From Deinococcus sp045062605 (lineage in GTDB: Bacteria; Deinococcota; Deinococci; Deinococcales; Deinococcaceae), in NCBI RefSeq assembly GCF_045062605.1, contig NZ_JBJGDW010000058.1, positions 1 to 22,906 on the forward strand: a DNA stretch of 22,906 nucleotides. Reading direction: 5' to 3'. The notes below the pieces were generated by a model. It was not told the DNA's origin. It worked only from the letters and a program-made list of their open reading frames with translations, and ran no database searches. Positions 1-6,841 of this stretch are shown here, in pieces; the stretch's first letter is position 1; each line of letters begins with the position of its first letter. The position numbers and the translations under genes are program-made.

Positions 1-86
1 CATGTCTGCCGGAAAATCGCGGCCCATAACTTGGCGCTGTTTTTTGGAGGTCTTTGATCCCCTAGCACCCGAAGTTTAAAGACAAA

Positions 87-821
87 GTGGCCGTGATCAC
101 GGGTGGGGGCAGCGGCATTGGCCGGGCCACCGCCCTGATCTTCGCGCGTGAGGGTGCCCGCGTCGTCGTGGCGGAACTCAACGAGGACCACGGCAAACAG
201 ACCGTGGATGAGATCCTGAGCCTGGGCCATGACGCCCGGTTCATTCAGACGAACGTGTCCGTGTTCGAGGACGTGCAGGCCGCTGTCGACCTGGCCGCCG
301 ACCACTATGGCCGACTGGACATCATGTTCAACAATGCGGGCATCGGGATCAATAAGCCGCTGCTCGAACACGAACCCGCCGATTTCGACCGGGTGGTGAA
401 GGTCAATCAGTACGGCGTGTATTACGGCATCCTGGCCGCCGGGCGGAAGATGCGTGACCTGAAAACCGGGGGCGTGATCATCAACACCGCCTCGGTCTTC
501 GCCCTGCTCGCGTCGCCAGGCGTGATCGGCTACCACGCGTCCAAGGGCGCGGTGAAGATGATGACGCAGGCCGCCGCGCTGGAACTCGCTCCCCTGGACA
601 TCCGGGTGGTGGCGATTGCCCCAGGCGGCGTCGATACTCCAATCATCCAGGGCTACAAGGACGCCGGGCTGGGCGAAATGATGGCCAGGCAGCAGATGCG
701 GGGCAAGTTGCAGACGCCGGAGGCAATCGCCGAGATCGTGGCCTTCCTGGCGAGCAGCGAGGCCGACGCCATTAACGGCAGCATGGTCATGACGGATGAC
801 GGATTCGCCGAATTCAAGTAG
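87..821 (+). CDS. Short-chain dehydrogenase/reductase (classical SDR)
   Basis: NAD(P)(H)-dependent oxidoreductase with a Rossmann fold; the substrate cannot be deduced. From GTG 87 the protein is 244 aa. The cofactor motif TGGGSGIG is at residues 5-12, NNAG at 82-85, Asn107, catalytic Ser136, Tyr149 and Lys153 (YHASK), and PGG at 179-181. Glu30 at the end of beta-2 favours NAD(H) over NADP(H). The C-terminus NGSMVMTDDGF is the usual SDR end with Asp where Gly is commoner. The start is odd: GTG 87 has no Shine-Dalgarno sequence and removes the residues before the first strand. The reading frame continues upstream as HPKFKDK but meets TAG at 63-65. A strong GGAGG (46-50) sits at ideal distance from ATC at 57-59, not from a start codon. 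The native start may therefore be lost and the gene poorly translated. Family call is certain; functionality is not. Confidence 0.85.
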   Translation: MAVITGGGSGIGRATALIFAREGARVVVAELNEDHGKQTVDEILSLGHDARFIQTNVSVFEDVQAAVDLAADHYGRLDIMFNNAGIGINKPLLEHEPADFDRVVKVNQYGVYYGILAAGRKMRDLKTGGVIINTASVFALLASPGVIGYHASKGAVKMMTQAAALELAPLDIRVVAIAPGGVDTPIIQGYKDAGLGEMMARQQMRGKLQTPEAIAEIVAFLASSEADAINGSMVMTDDGFAEFK

Positions 822-838
822 GTCCCGGTTTGTATAGT

Positions 839-864
839 CGTCTGGAAGATGCATCCTCCAGACG
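839..864. promoter_or_regulatory. 26-bp near-perfect palindrome upstream of the metal transporter
   Basis: The left arm CGTCTGGAAGATG is matched by the right arm CATCCTCCAGACG with a single mismatch and no loop. It lies between the SDR stop and the VIT-type transporter start, immediately after a TATAGT hexamer (833-838) that could be a -10 box; no convincing -35 is present. No T-tract follows, so a terminator is less likely than an operator for a dimeric regulator. Confidence 0.45.
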
Positions 865-935
865 GCCCGAACACCGTGCGGGGTTACGTCCCTCACCCCA
901 TGCTCCTCCCAACGGCGTCACCAGAAGGAAGAACC

Positions 936-1646
936 ATGCCACAGACCTCACATGTTGAACACCATTTCACCGGTTCAGAGACCGTCCGCGACGTGGTCAT
1001 TGGCATGAGTGACGGTCTGACGGTCCCCTTCGCGCTGGCGGCTGGCCTCTCGGGCGCGGTGGCCTCCAGCGGCCTGGTGCTGGTGGCCGGTCTGGCCGAG
1101 GTGGCGGCGGGCAGCATCGCCATGGGCTTGGGCGGTTTCCTGGCTGCCCGCAGCGACGCCGAGAGTTACCGCAGTGAACTGGCCCGTGAGCGACAAGAGG
1201 TCAGGGAACTGCCCGAACGCGAAACCGGGGAAGTGCGCGAGATCTTTTCCGGCTACGGGTTGCAGGGCGACGCGCTGGAACAGGCCACGCACGCCGTCAT
1301 CTCCAATCCGGACAGTTGGGTGCAGTTCATGATGCGTAACGAGCTGGGCCTTGAGGCGCCTGACCCCTCCCGCGCCCCGAAAAGCGCCCTGACCATCGGC
1401 GGATCGTATGTCGTGGGAGGGTTGATTCCGCTGGTCCCTTATGCTTTTGGACTGCCTATCGGGGAGGCGCTGCGGATATCGGTGATCGTTACCCTGCTGG
1501 CACTGGCCGTGTTCGGCGCGGTCAAAGCCCGCTTCACGGGGGTGAGTGTGGTGGGCAGCGCCTTGCAGACAACCCTGGTGGGTGGCCTGGCAGCCGGGGC
1601 CGCCTTCCTGATTGCGCGGGCCGTCTCCGGTCTGGGCGTCGGCTAG
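936..1646 (+). CDS. VIT1/CCC1-family metal (Fe/Mn) transporter
   Basis: Predicted inner-membrane transporter of the vacuolar iron transporter family, which moves Fe2+ or Mn2+ out of the cytoplasm. It is 236 aa from ATG 936, chosen because AAGGAAG (925-931) lies just upstream; an ATG at 849 falls inside the palindrome and lacks a ribosome site. The family signature SDGLTVPFALAAGLSGA begins helix 1 near residue 25. A second hydrophobic stretch follows (AGLAEVAAGSIAMGLGG), then a charged Glu/Arg-rich cytoplasmic segment (about residues 70-150) matching the metal-binding region of the family, then three more hydrophobic segments to the C-terminus. The following small ORF begins 48 bp later. Metal specificity cannot be read from the sequence. 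Confidence 0.85.
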   Translation: MPQTSHVEHHFTGSETVRDVVIGMSDGLTVPFALAAGLSGAVASSGLVLVAGLAEVAAGSIAMGLGGFLAARSDAESYRSELARERQEVRELPERETGEVREIFSGYGLQGDALEQATHAVISNPDSWVQFMMRNELGLEAPDPSRAPKSALTIGGSYVVGGLIPLVPYAFGLPIGEALRISVIVTLLALAVFGAVKARFTGVSVVGSALQTTLVGGLAAGAAFLIARAVSGLGVG

Positions 1647-1694
1647 ACCAGGCCCCTTGCCGTACGCGGTGGGCTCCCGCGAACAGGAGTCCTC

Positions 1695-1829
1695 ATGACG
1701 CAGCGCCATCATGACAGTGAGGACCTGCTCGAGAAACCCGGCGATACCAACCTGAACGATAACGTCCGCGACCGCAAAGTTGTGGACGCGAACGGTGCGG
1801 GTGACCGCCGTCAACTGCACGGTCATTAA
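1695..1829 (+). CDS. Small hydrophilic protein, 44 aa, unknown
   Basis: A short ORF beginning MTQRHHDSEDLLEKPGDTN and ending RRQLHGH, TAA stop. AGGAG (1685-1689) sits five bases before the ATG, good spacing for translation. The product is highly charged (Asp, Arg, Lys, His), lacks cysteine and hydrophobic segments, and would be soluble and probably disordered. It lies between the metal transporter and the glycosyltransferase operon on the same strand, with gaps of 48 and 41 bp, so it could be co-transcribed with either. No family recognised. The ribosome site and position support a real gene; the length keeps confidence moderate. Confidence 0.5.
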   Translation: MTQRHHDSEDLLEKPGDTNLNDNVRDRKVVDANGAGDRRQLHGH

Positions 1830-1870
1830 CGGCATAGTCCTGCTCTGAACTGAGCTTTGGGGGAACAACC

Positions 1871-4081
1871 ATGACCATCCGCCGTGTCCTACTCTTAGGG
1901 AACCACACGCCGCGTCAATGCGGAATTGCCACCTTCACCGCCGATCTCGCCGACGCCCTGTCCGCCGAGCAGCCCGGTCTCGACGTCCTGATCGCCGCCA
2001 TGGACGACGGCCACCCGCAGGCGTACCCCGAACGCGTGGCGCTCACCATCCCAGACGGGGATCTGGACGCCTACCGCGCGGCGGCCACGGCCATCAATGC
2101 CCTGAACGTCGATCTGGTCTGTGTGCAGCACGAGTTCGGGATCTACGGCGGCCCGGCTGGCAGCTACCTGCTTTCCCTGCTGCGCGCCCTGGACGCGCCG
2201 ATCGTCACCACCCTGCACACCGTGCTGGAAAACTACTCGCCCGAACAGCACGCCGTTATTGAGGAGCTGGCCGTCCTCAGCGAACGGCTGGTGGTGATGA
2301 GCGGGCGGGCGGGGGACTTTCTGACCACGCAGGGCGTTCCGGCGGGCAAGGTGGAGTTCATTCATCACGGCACGCCCAGGCTGGATTTTCAGCGGGACGA
2401 GGAGAAGGCCCGCCTGGGGTTGAGCGGCCATGAAGTCATCCTCACCTTCGGCCTGCTGTCACCCAACAAGGGGCTGGAAACCGCGATCCGCGCGCTGCCA
2501 GCGGTGGTTGAGGATCACCCGAACCTGATTTACCTGGTTCTGGGGGCCACCCACCCCCACCTGCGGGAACGGGAGGGCGAGGCGTACCGCGAGGGCCTGC
2601 TGGCGCTGGCACAGTCGCTGGGGGTGGATGCCCATGTCCGCTTCGAGAACCGCTTCGCCACCCTGGACGAACTCGGGCGCTTTATCGCAGCGGCGGACAT
2701 CTACCTCACCCCCTACCTGAACCGGGAGCAGATCACCTCCGGGACGCTGGCCTACGCGCTGGGCAGCGGCAAGGCCGTGGTCAGCACGCCCTACTGGTAC
2801 GCCGAGGAACTTCTGGCCGAGGACCGGGGGGTGCTGTTCCCCTTCCGCGACGAGGTGGCCCTGGCGGCGGCCCTGCGCGGCCTGCTGGACGATCCCCAGC
2901 GCCGCGCGGCCCTGGAGGCGCGCGCCCGTGCCTACGGTGAGGCCATGGGCTGGCCTGCCATCGGCGCGCAGTACCTGCGGCTCTACGCGGAGACCAGTCA
3001 CACCGCTCCCCTGACCCGGCCCCAGCCTGCCCTGCCCGCCGTCACCCTGCGGCACCTGGCCGCCCTGTCCGACGACACTGGAGTTTTTCAGCACGCCACC
3101 TTCACGCTGCCCAATCCGCACGAGGGCTACACCACCGACGACAACGCCCGCGCGTTGCTGCTGGCCGCCGCCGTCCCGGACGATCCCGACGCCCCGCTGC
3201 TGGCCCGCCGCACCCTGGCCTTTCTCCACCACGCCCTGGGGAGTGACGGGCATTTCCGCAATTTCATGTCCTATGATCGCCGCTGGCTGGAAACGCGCGG
3301 CGCGGAGAACGCCCAGGCCCGCGCGGTCCGCGCGCTGGTCACGGCCAGCGCTGACCTCACCGAGCCTGGCCTGCGGGGCGCGGCCCGCGAACTGCTGGCC
3401 CACGCCTGGCCCGCCATCGGCCAGTTGGACAGTCCCCGCGCGCAGGCCCTGGCCCTGATGGCGCTGGCAGACCGCCGCCTGATGGACGGACCCCACGGCG
3501 AACTCGACGCCCTGGCCCACCGCTATGCCGCGAACCTGCGCCGCCTCTGGGATGCCCACGCCACGTCCGGCTGGCCGTGGTTCGAGCCGTACCTGAGTTA
3601 CTCGAATGCCAAGCTGCCGCACGGGCTGCTCGCCTACGCGCGCGCCTACGGCCAGCCCAGTGACGTGGCGCTGGCCCTGGTGGCCCTGACCTGGCTCGAG
3701 GACGTGCAGACCGGGCCGCAGGGCACCTTCTGGCCGGTGGGCAGCGAGCGGGTCTACCGCAGCGGTGAGGCCCGGCCCCTGTGGGACGGCCAGCCCATCG
3801 AGGTCTACGCGACGGTGGCCGCCGACCTGGCGGCGTTCGAGATCACCGGCGACGGGCGCTGGCTGGAACTGGCCCGCCGCGCCGTGAACTGGCTGCTGGG
3901 CCGCAACCCGCTGGGCCAGTCCCTTTTCAATCCGGCCAGCGGCGGGTGCCGGGACGGGGTGCACAGGGACCGCCTGAACATGAACGAGGGGGCCGAGAGC
4001 ACCCTGGCGCTGTGGCAGGGCGTCGCCGATCTGCGGGCCGCTCACCTGGCCTCCAGCGCGTTTACCCTGACTGGTGATTGA
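1871..4081 (+). CDS. Two-domain glycosyltransferase (GT4-type plus C-terminal helical domain)
   Basis: A 736-aa cytoplasmic protein. Residues 1 to about 385 form a GT-B glycosyltransferase group 1 domain: the start RVLLLGNHTPRQCGIATF, the central FGLLSPNKGLETAI, and the nucleotide-sugar side NREQITSGTLAYALGSGKA. In that last motif Glu286 is kept, but the second Glu of the EX7E pair is Ala294. The region from about 390 to 730 begins VTLRHLAALSDDTGVF, contains GYTTDDNARALLLA and ends GCRDGVHRDRLNMNEGAEST; it resembles the alpha/alpha-barrel domains of sugar-active proteins, often seen fused to this GT type. GGGGGA before ATG 1871 is the ribosome site. The stop overlaps the next gene's start by 8 bp, so the three downstream genes form one operon. 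The sugar donor and acceptor are unknown; mannose is suggested by the GH130 neighbour. Confidence 0.8.
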   Translation: MTIRRVLLLGNHTPRQCGIATFTADLADALSAEQPGLDVLIAAMDDGHPQAYPERVALTIPDGDLDAYRAAATAINALNVDLVCVQHEFGIYGGPAGSYLLSLLRALDAPIVTTLHTVLENYSPEQHAVIEELAVLSERLVVMSGRAGDFLTTQGVPAGKVEFIHHGTPRLDFQRDEEKARLGLSGHEVILTFGLLSPNKGLETAIRALPAVVEDHPNLIYLVLGATHPHLREREGEAYREGLLALAQSLGVDAHVRFENRFATLDELGRFIAAADIYLTPYLNREQITSGTLAYALGSGKAVVSTPYWYAEELLAEDRGVLFPFRDEVALAAALRGLLDDPQRRAALEARARAYGEAMGWPAIGAQYLRLYAETSHTAPLTRPQPALPAVTLRHLAALSDDTGVFQHATFTLPNPHEGYTTDDNARALLLAAAVPDDPDAPLLARRTLAFLHHALGSDGHFRNFMSYDRRWLETRGAENAQARAVRALVTASADLTEPGLRGAARELLAHAWPAIGQLDSPRAQALALMALADRRLMDGPHGELDALAHRYAANLRRLWDAHATSGWPWFEPYLSYSNAKLPHGLLAYARAYGQPSDVALALVALTWLEDVQTGPQGTFWPVGSERVYRSGEARPLWDGQPIEVYATVAADLAAFEITGDGRWLELARRAVNWLLGRNPLGQSLFNPASGGCRDGVHRDRLNMNEGAESTLALWQGVADLRAAHLASSAFTLTGD

Positions 4082-5168
4082 GGTGGGCAACCAGCACGCT
4101 GGCCCAGTTCCTTCCCTGGCCCAACACCCCACCGAGGACCGCCCACTCCGGATTGGGATGATCGCCCCGATTGCGTGGCGCGTGCCCCCCCGCCATTACG
4201 GCCCCTGGGAACGCGTCGTCTCGATTCTCACGGAAGGTCTCGTCGCGGCGGGCGTGGACGTCACCCTGTACGCCACGCAGGACGCCGTGACGTCCGCGCG
4301 GCTGAGTGCCGTCGTGCCTGCCCCGTATGAGGAAACGCCGGGCATGGACGTCAAGGTCTGGGAGGGGCTGCACCTCGCGCATGCCTTCGGGAACGCCGCC
4401 CGGCAGGACGTCATGCACAACCACGCCGATTTCCTGCCGCTGATGTTCGCCTCGCTGGTGGACACGCCGACCGTGACCACCATTCACGGATTTTCCGGGC
4501 CAGCCATCCTGCCCGCCTACTGCGCGTATGCGGATCGGCTGGCCTTCGTGAGCATCAGCGACGCCGACCGCTCGGCAGATCTGAACTACGCCGCGACCGT
4601 CTACCACGGCATCAACCCGGAAGAGTTCACGTTCCGCCTCCAACCGGAGAGCCCACCGTACCTGGTTTTCCTGGGGCGCATGCATCCGGACAAGGGAGCA
4701 GCCGACGCCATCCGGGTGGCCCGCGCCGCCGGGCTTCCGCTGCGCCTGGCGGGGATCATTCAGGATCAGGGGTACTTCGACCGAGAGGTTGCCCCGCATC
4801 TGGGGCCGGATATTATGTATCTAGGCTCGGTCGGCCCACTGGAACGTGATCGGCTGCTGGGCGGCGCGGCGGCCCTGCTGCACCTGATCCACTTCGAGGA
4901 GCCTTTCGGCCTCTCTGTGCTGGAGGCCATGACCTGTGGCACGCCCGTGATCGCCTACGATCGGGGCAGCATGCGGGAACTGATCGAAGACGGCGTGAGC
5001 GGGTGGATCGTCGCGGACGAGGCGGGGGCCATCTCTGCCGTGACCGCCTTAAACCGCCTGGACCGCGCGGCCGTGCGGGGCCATGCAGCGGCCTTCAGCG
5101 TGACGCGCATGGTCGAGGGCTACCTGCGGGTGTACCGACAACTCATCGCTGCCAGAGTTTCGTCATGA
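4074..5168 (+). CDS. Glycosyltransferase family 4 protein
   Basis: Retaining GT-B glycosyltransferase, 364 aa from GTG 4074; GTG 4083 is an alternative, and ATG 4160 would cut the first beta-strand. Features: N-terminal RIGMIAPIAWRVPPRHYGPW with the acceptor-side loop, YHGINPEEF at mid-protein, VFLGRMHPDKGAADAI opening the donor-binding half, and EEPFGLSVLE, whose Glu276 and Glu284 form the EX7E catalytic and nucleotide-sugar motif. It starts within the end of the preceding transferase gene and its TGA overlaps the next ATG, which indicates translational coupling. No signal peptide. It probably extends or initiates the glycan handled by its two partners; the exact linkage is not predictable here. 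Confidence 0.85.
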   Translation: MIEVGNQHAGPVPSLAQHPTEDRPLRIGMIAPIAWRVPPRHYGPWERVVSILTEGLVAAGVDVTLYATQDAVTSARLSAVVPAPYEETPGMDVKVWEGLHLAHAFGNAARQDVMHNHADFLPLMFASLVDTPTVTTIHGFSGPAILPAYCAYADRLAFVSISDADRSADLNYAATVYHGINPEEFTFRLQPESPPYLVFLGRMHPDKGAADAIRVARAAGLPLRLAGIIQDQGYFDREVAPHLGPDIMYLGSVGPLERDRLLGGAAALLHLIHFEEPFGLSVLEAMTCGTPVIAYDRGSMRELIEDGVSGWIVADEAGAISAVTALNRLDRAAVRGHAAAFSVTRMVEGYLRVYRQLIAARVSS

Positions 5169-6160
5169 ACGGTGGGCTACCGTTGGGCATGACGCTTCCA
5201 GGACGCAAGCGCTCGCCAGTGCTCTTTCACCGCACGGACGACAACCCCATCCTCTCGGCGGCACACTGGCCGTACCCGGCGAACTCGGTCTTCAATCCCG
5301 GGGCCACCCGCTTGCAGGACGGCACCACGCTGTTGCTGTGCCGCGTCGAGGACTTCCGGGGGCTGTCGCACCTGACGGCGGCCCGTTCCCGCGACGGCGT
5401 CAGCGCCTGGCAGATTGATCCCCAGCCGACCCTGTTCCCTCACCCGGATCATCCGGAAGAGGAATGGGGCGTTGAGGATTCCCGGATCACCTACCTGCCA
5501 GAGGAAGGCCGCTACGCCGTGTTGTACACCGCGTACTGCCGCAACGGTCCGGGCGTCGCGCTGGCCCTGACTGAAGACTTCGTGACCTTCGAGCGCCGGG
5601 GCCTGATCTTTCCCCCGGAGGACAAGGACGCCGCCCTGTTTCCCAGAAAATTCGGCGACCACTGGGCGGCCATCCACCGGCCTGTCTCGAATGTCAGCGC
5701 CAACATCAACCTCTCGTTCAGCGCCAATCTGTACCAGTTTGGCAACACCCGGACCATCCTGGAGGCCCGGCAGGGGGCGTGGTGGGACGCGAATAAGGTG
5801 GGCCTGTCCGCACCCCCCATCGAGACCCCGGAAGGGTGGCTGGTGATCTACCACGGGGTCAAGCGGACTGGCAGCGGCGTGCTCTACCGCAACGGTTTAG
5901 CCCTGTTTGATCTGGACCACCCCGAGCAACTCCTGAGGCGTTCCGATCCCTGGTGCTTTGGTCCGCGTGACCTGGCAGAGCGGGTAGGGGACGTGGATAA
6001 CGTCGTCTTCCCTTGCGGCACCACGGTGCAAGACGATGGGGACACCCTCCATGTCTACTACGGGCAGGCGGACACCAGCATTGGATTGGCGACCGCCAGC
6101 ATCCGGCAACTGCTGGACTGGCTGCGCGAGAATTCTGGCCTCACGCCTGCCGGGGCGTAG
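5165..6160 (+). CDS. GH130 family mannoside phosphorylase-like protein
   Basis: 331 aa from ATG 5165, which overlaps the upstream TGA as ATGA. GH130 enzymes reversibly phosphorolyse beta-mannosides to mannose-1-phosphate; some members are hydrolases. Visible family motifs in order: SVFNPGATR, LLCRVEDFRGLSH, ARSRDGVSAW, EEEWGVEDSRITY with the likely catalytic Asp105, AAIHRPVSN (His171, Arg172), WWDANKVGLSAPPI, GWLVIYHGVK and LALFDLDHPEQLLRR. The Arg, Lys and His that bind phosphate in phosphorylases appear present, favouring phosphorylase over hydrolase. No signal peptide, so intracellular. With two upstream glycosyltransferases it may supply or recover Man-1-P during synthesis and turnover of a mannose-containing product. 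The frame is open further upstream, but that stretch duplicates the GT4 coding region out of frame. Confidence 0.85.
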   Translation: MNGGLPLGMTLPGRKRSPVLFHRTDDNPILSAAHWPYPANSVFNPGATRLQDGTTLLLCRVEDFRGLSHLTAARSRDGVSAWQIDPQPTLFPHPDHPEEEWGVEDSRITYLPEEGRYAVLYTAYCRNGPGVALALTEDFVTFERRGLIFPPEDKDAALFPRKFGDHWAAIHRPVSNVSANINLSFSANLYQFGNTRTILEARQGAWWDANKVGLSAPPIETPEGWLVIYHGVKRTGSGVLYRNGLALFDLDHPEQLLRRSDPWCFGPRDLAERVGDVDNVVFPCGTTVQDDGDTLHVYYGQADTSIGLATASIRQLLDWLRENSGLTPAGA

Positions 6161-6274
6161 CCCGCGCGTCAGGTTCAGAATGGAGGTTGAGCCCGTCTGC
6201 ACTGGGCGTGATCCCTCATCAGGAGCGCATGACGCCTCACGATCTACCCAAGTGAGAAACGGTCCATCACCACA

Positions 6275-6296
6275 ACCTCTGGGCGAAAACAGAGGT
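6275..6296 (+). other. Hairpin downstream of the GH130 operon
   Basis: ACCTCTG and CAGAGGT form a 7-bp stem with an 8-nt loop, 114 bp after the operon's stop. No U-run follows, so termination is possible but not shown. Nothing else coding is seen in 6161-6303. Confidence 0.25.
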
Positions 6297-6424
6297 GTGA
6301 AAAACGGATTCCGTTTGTTTCGTATAGAGATCGGGAAAGCTCCAATCTCCACACTTCACGCCCGGAACCCGTTTTTCTTCTTCTCGCTCCGCTCGGATTA
6401 CAGATGTTTCCAACATCTTTTAAT

Positions 6425-6746
6425 CAAGAGTTTCCAGGAAATCGGGGAGGGCGTCTGGGTGGGCGGAAATGAAGTGTCAGATTGGAAAAACAGCGGTCAG
6501 CACAGCAAAAATAAGCGGTCTGAAAAAACCTCGCTGTCCACGGGATGAAATGGCTTTGGCCCGAAATTCCATGTCTTCAAATGTCCGCCTGTCCTGTCCA
6601 GTGCTGAGACTTGATCTGATACGAGTCCTTCATTCACCGTGCCCAGCACGGTGAATTGGATAAACACCGTCAGGACCGCGCTTTTCTCCATTCCGGTCCC
6701 GAAATCAGTGTCCTGCACAACGTATTTTTTGAACTGGAAACTCTTG
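6425..6746. mobile_element. 322-bp MITE-like insertion with 13-bp inverted ends
   Basis: The left end CAAGAGTTTCCAG (6425-6437) is exactly repeated in inverse orientation at 6734-6746. The element is flanked by TTTAAT on both sides (6419-6424 and 6747-6752), a 6-bp target duplication. Removing it restores a continuous copy of the structured repeat that matches copy B at the junction. No intact transposase is encoded; it is probably non-autonomous and mobilised by an IS with the same ends, or a decayed IS. Confidence 0.75.
6632..6656. repeat. Perfect 11-bp stem hairpin inside the insertion
   Basis: ATTCACCGTGC and GCACGGTGAAT form a perfect 11-bp stem around CCA. No T-tract follows. It may be a structural part of the mobile element. 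Confidence 0.55.
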
Positions 6747-6841
6747 TTTAATCGGAGTCCGTATAAAGCCATGAATGCGGTGCTCGTGAAGATCGAGCGT
6801 GGACTCAAGGGACACCTGCGAGAATGAGCGGCCCACCCTGA

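Larger units (their letters stand above)
6304..6762. repeat. Structured intergenic repeat, copy A (split by an insertion)
   Basis: Bases 6304-6424 plus 6753-6762 reconstitute a roughly 131-bp element homologous to 22209-22342. The left end ACGGATTCCG and the right end CGGAGTCCGT are inverted relative to each other. Both copies share CCCGGAACCCGTTTTT and CTCGCTCCGCTCGGAT. A hairpin GAGATCGG/CCAATCTC (6327-6349) has a 7-nt loop. The corresponding hairpin in copy B has a different sequence that still pairs, so structure appears conserved. AGATGTT/AACATCT near 6403-6419 forms a second small hairpin. It resembles the small palindromic repeats known from Deinococcus genomes, though I cannot name the family. 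Confidence 0.7.

Noticed and set aside
975..1868. 297-codon minus-strand frame opposite the VIT transporter
   Set aside because: Antisense to a clear membrane protein; no recognisable motifs.
2459..4132. 557-codon open frame on the minus strand
   Set aside because: It lies wholly opposite the glycosyltransferase genes, has low-complexity Gln/Gly/Val-rich content and no domain; an effect of high G+C codon use.
6497..6808. 103-codon minus-strand frame
   Set aside because: It crosses the right end of the 322-bp insertion and the repeat, so it is a chance fusion, with no ribosome site.
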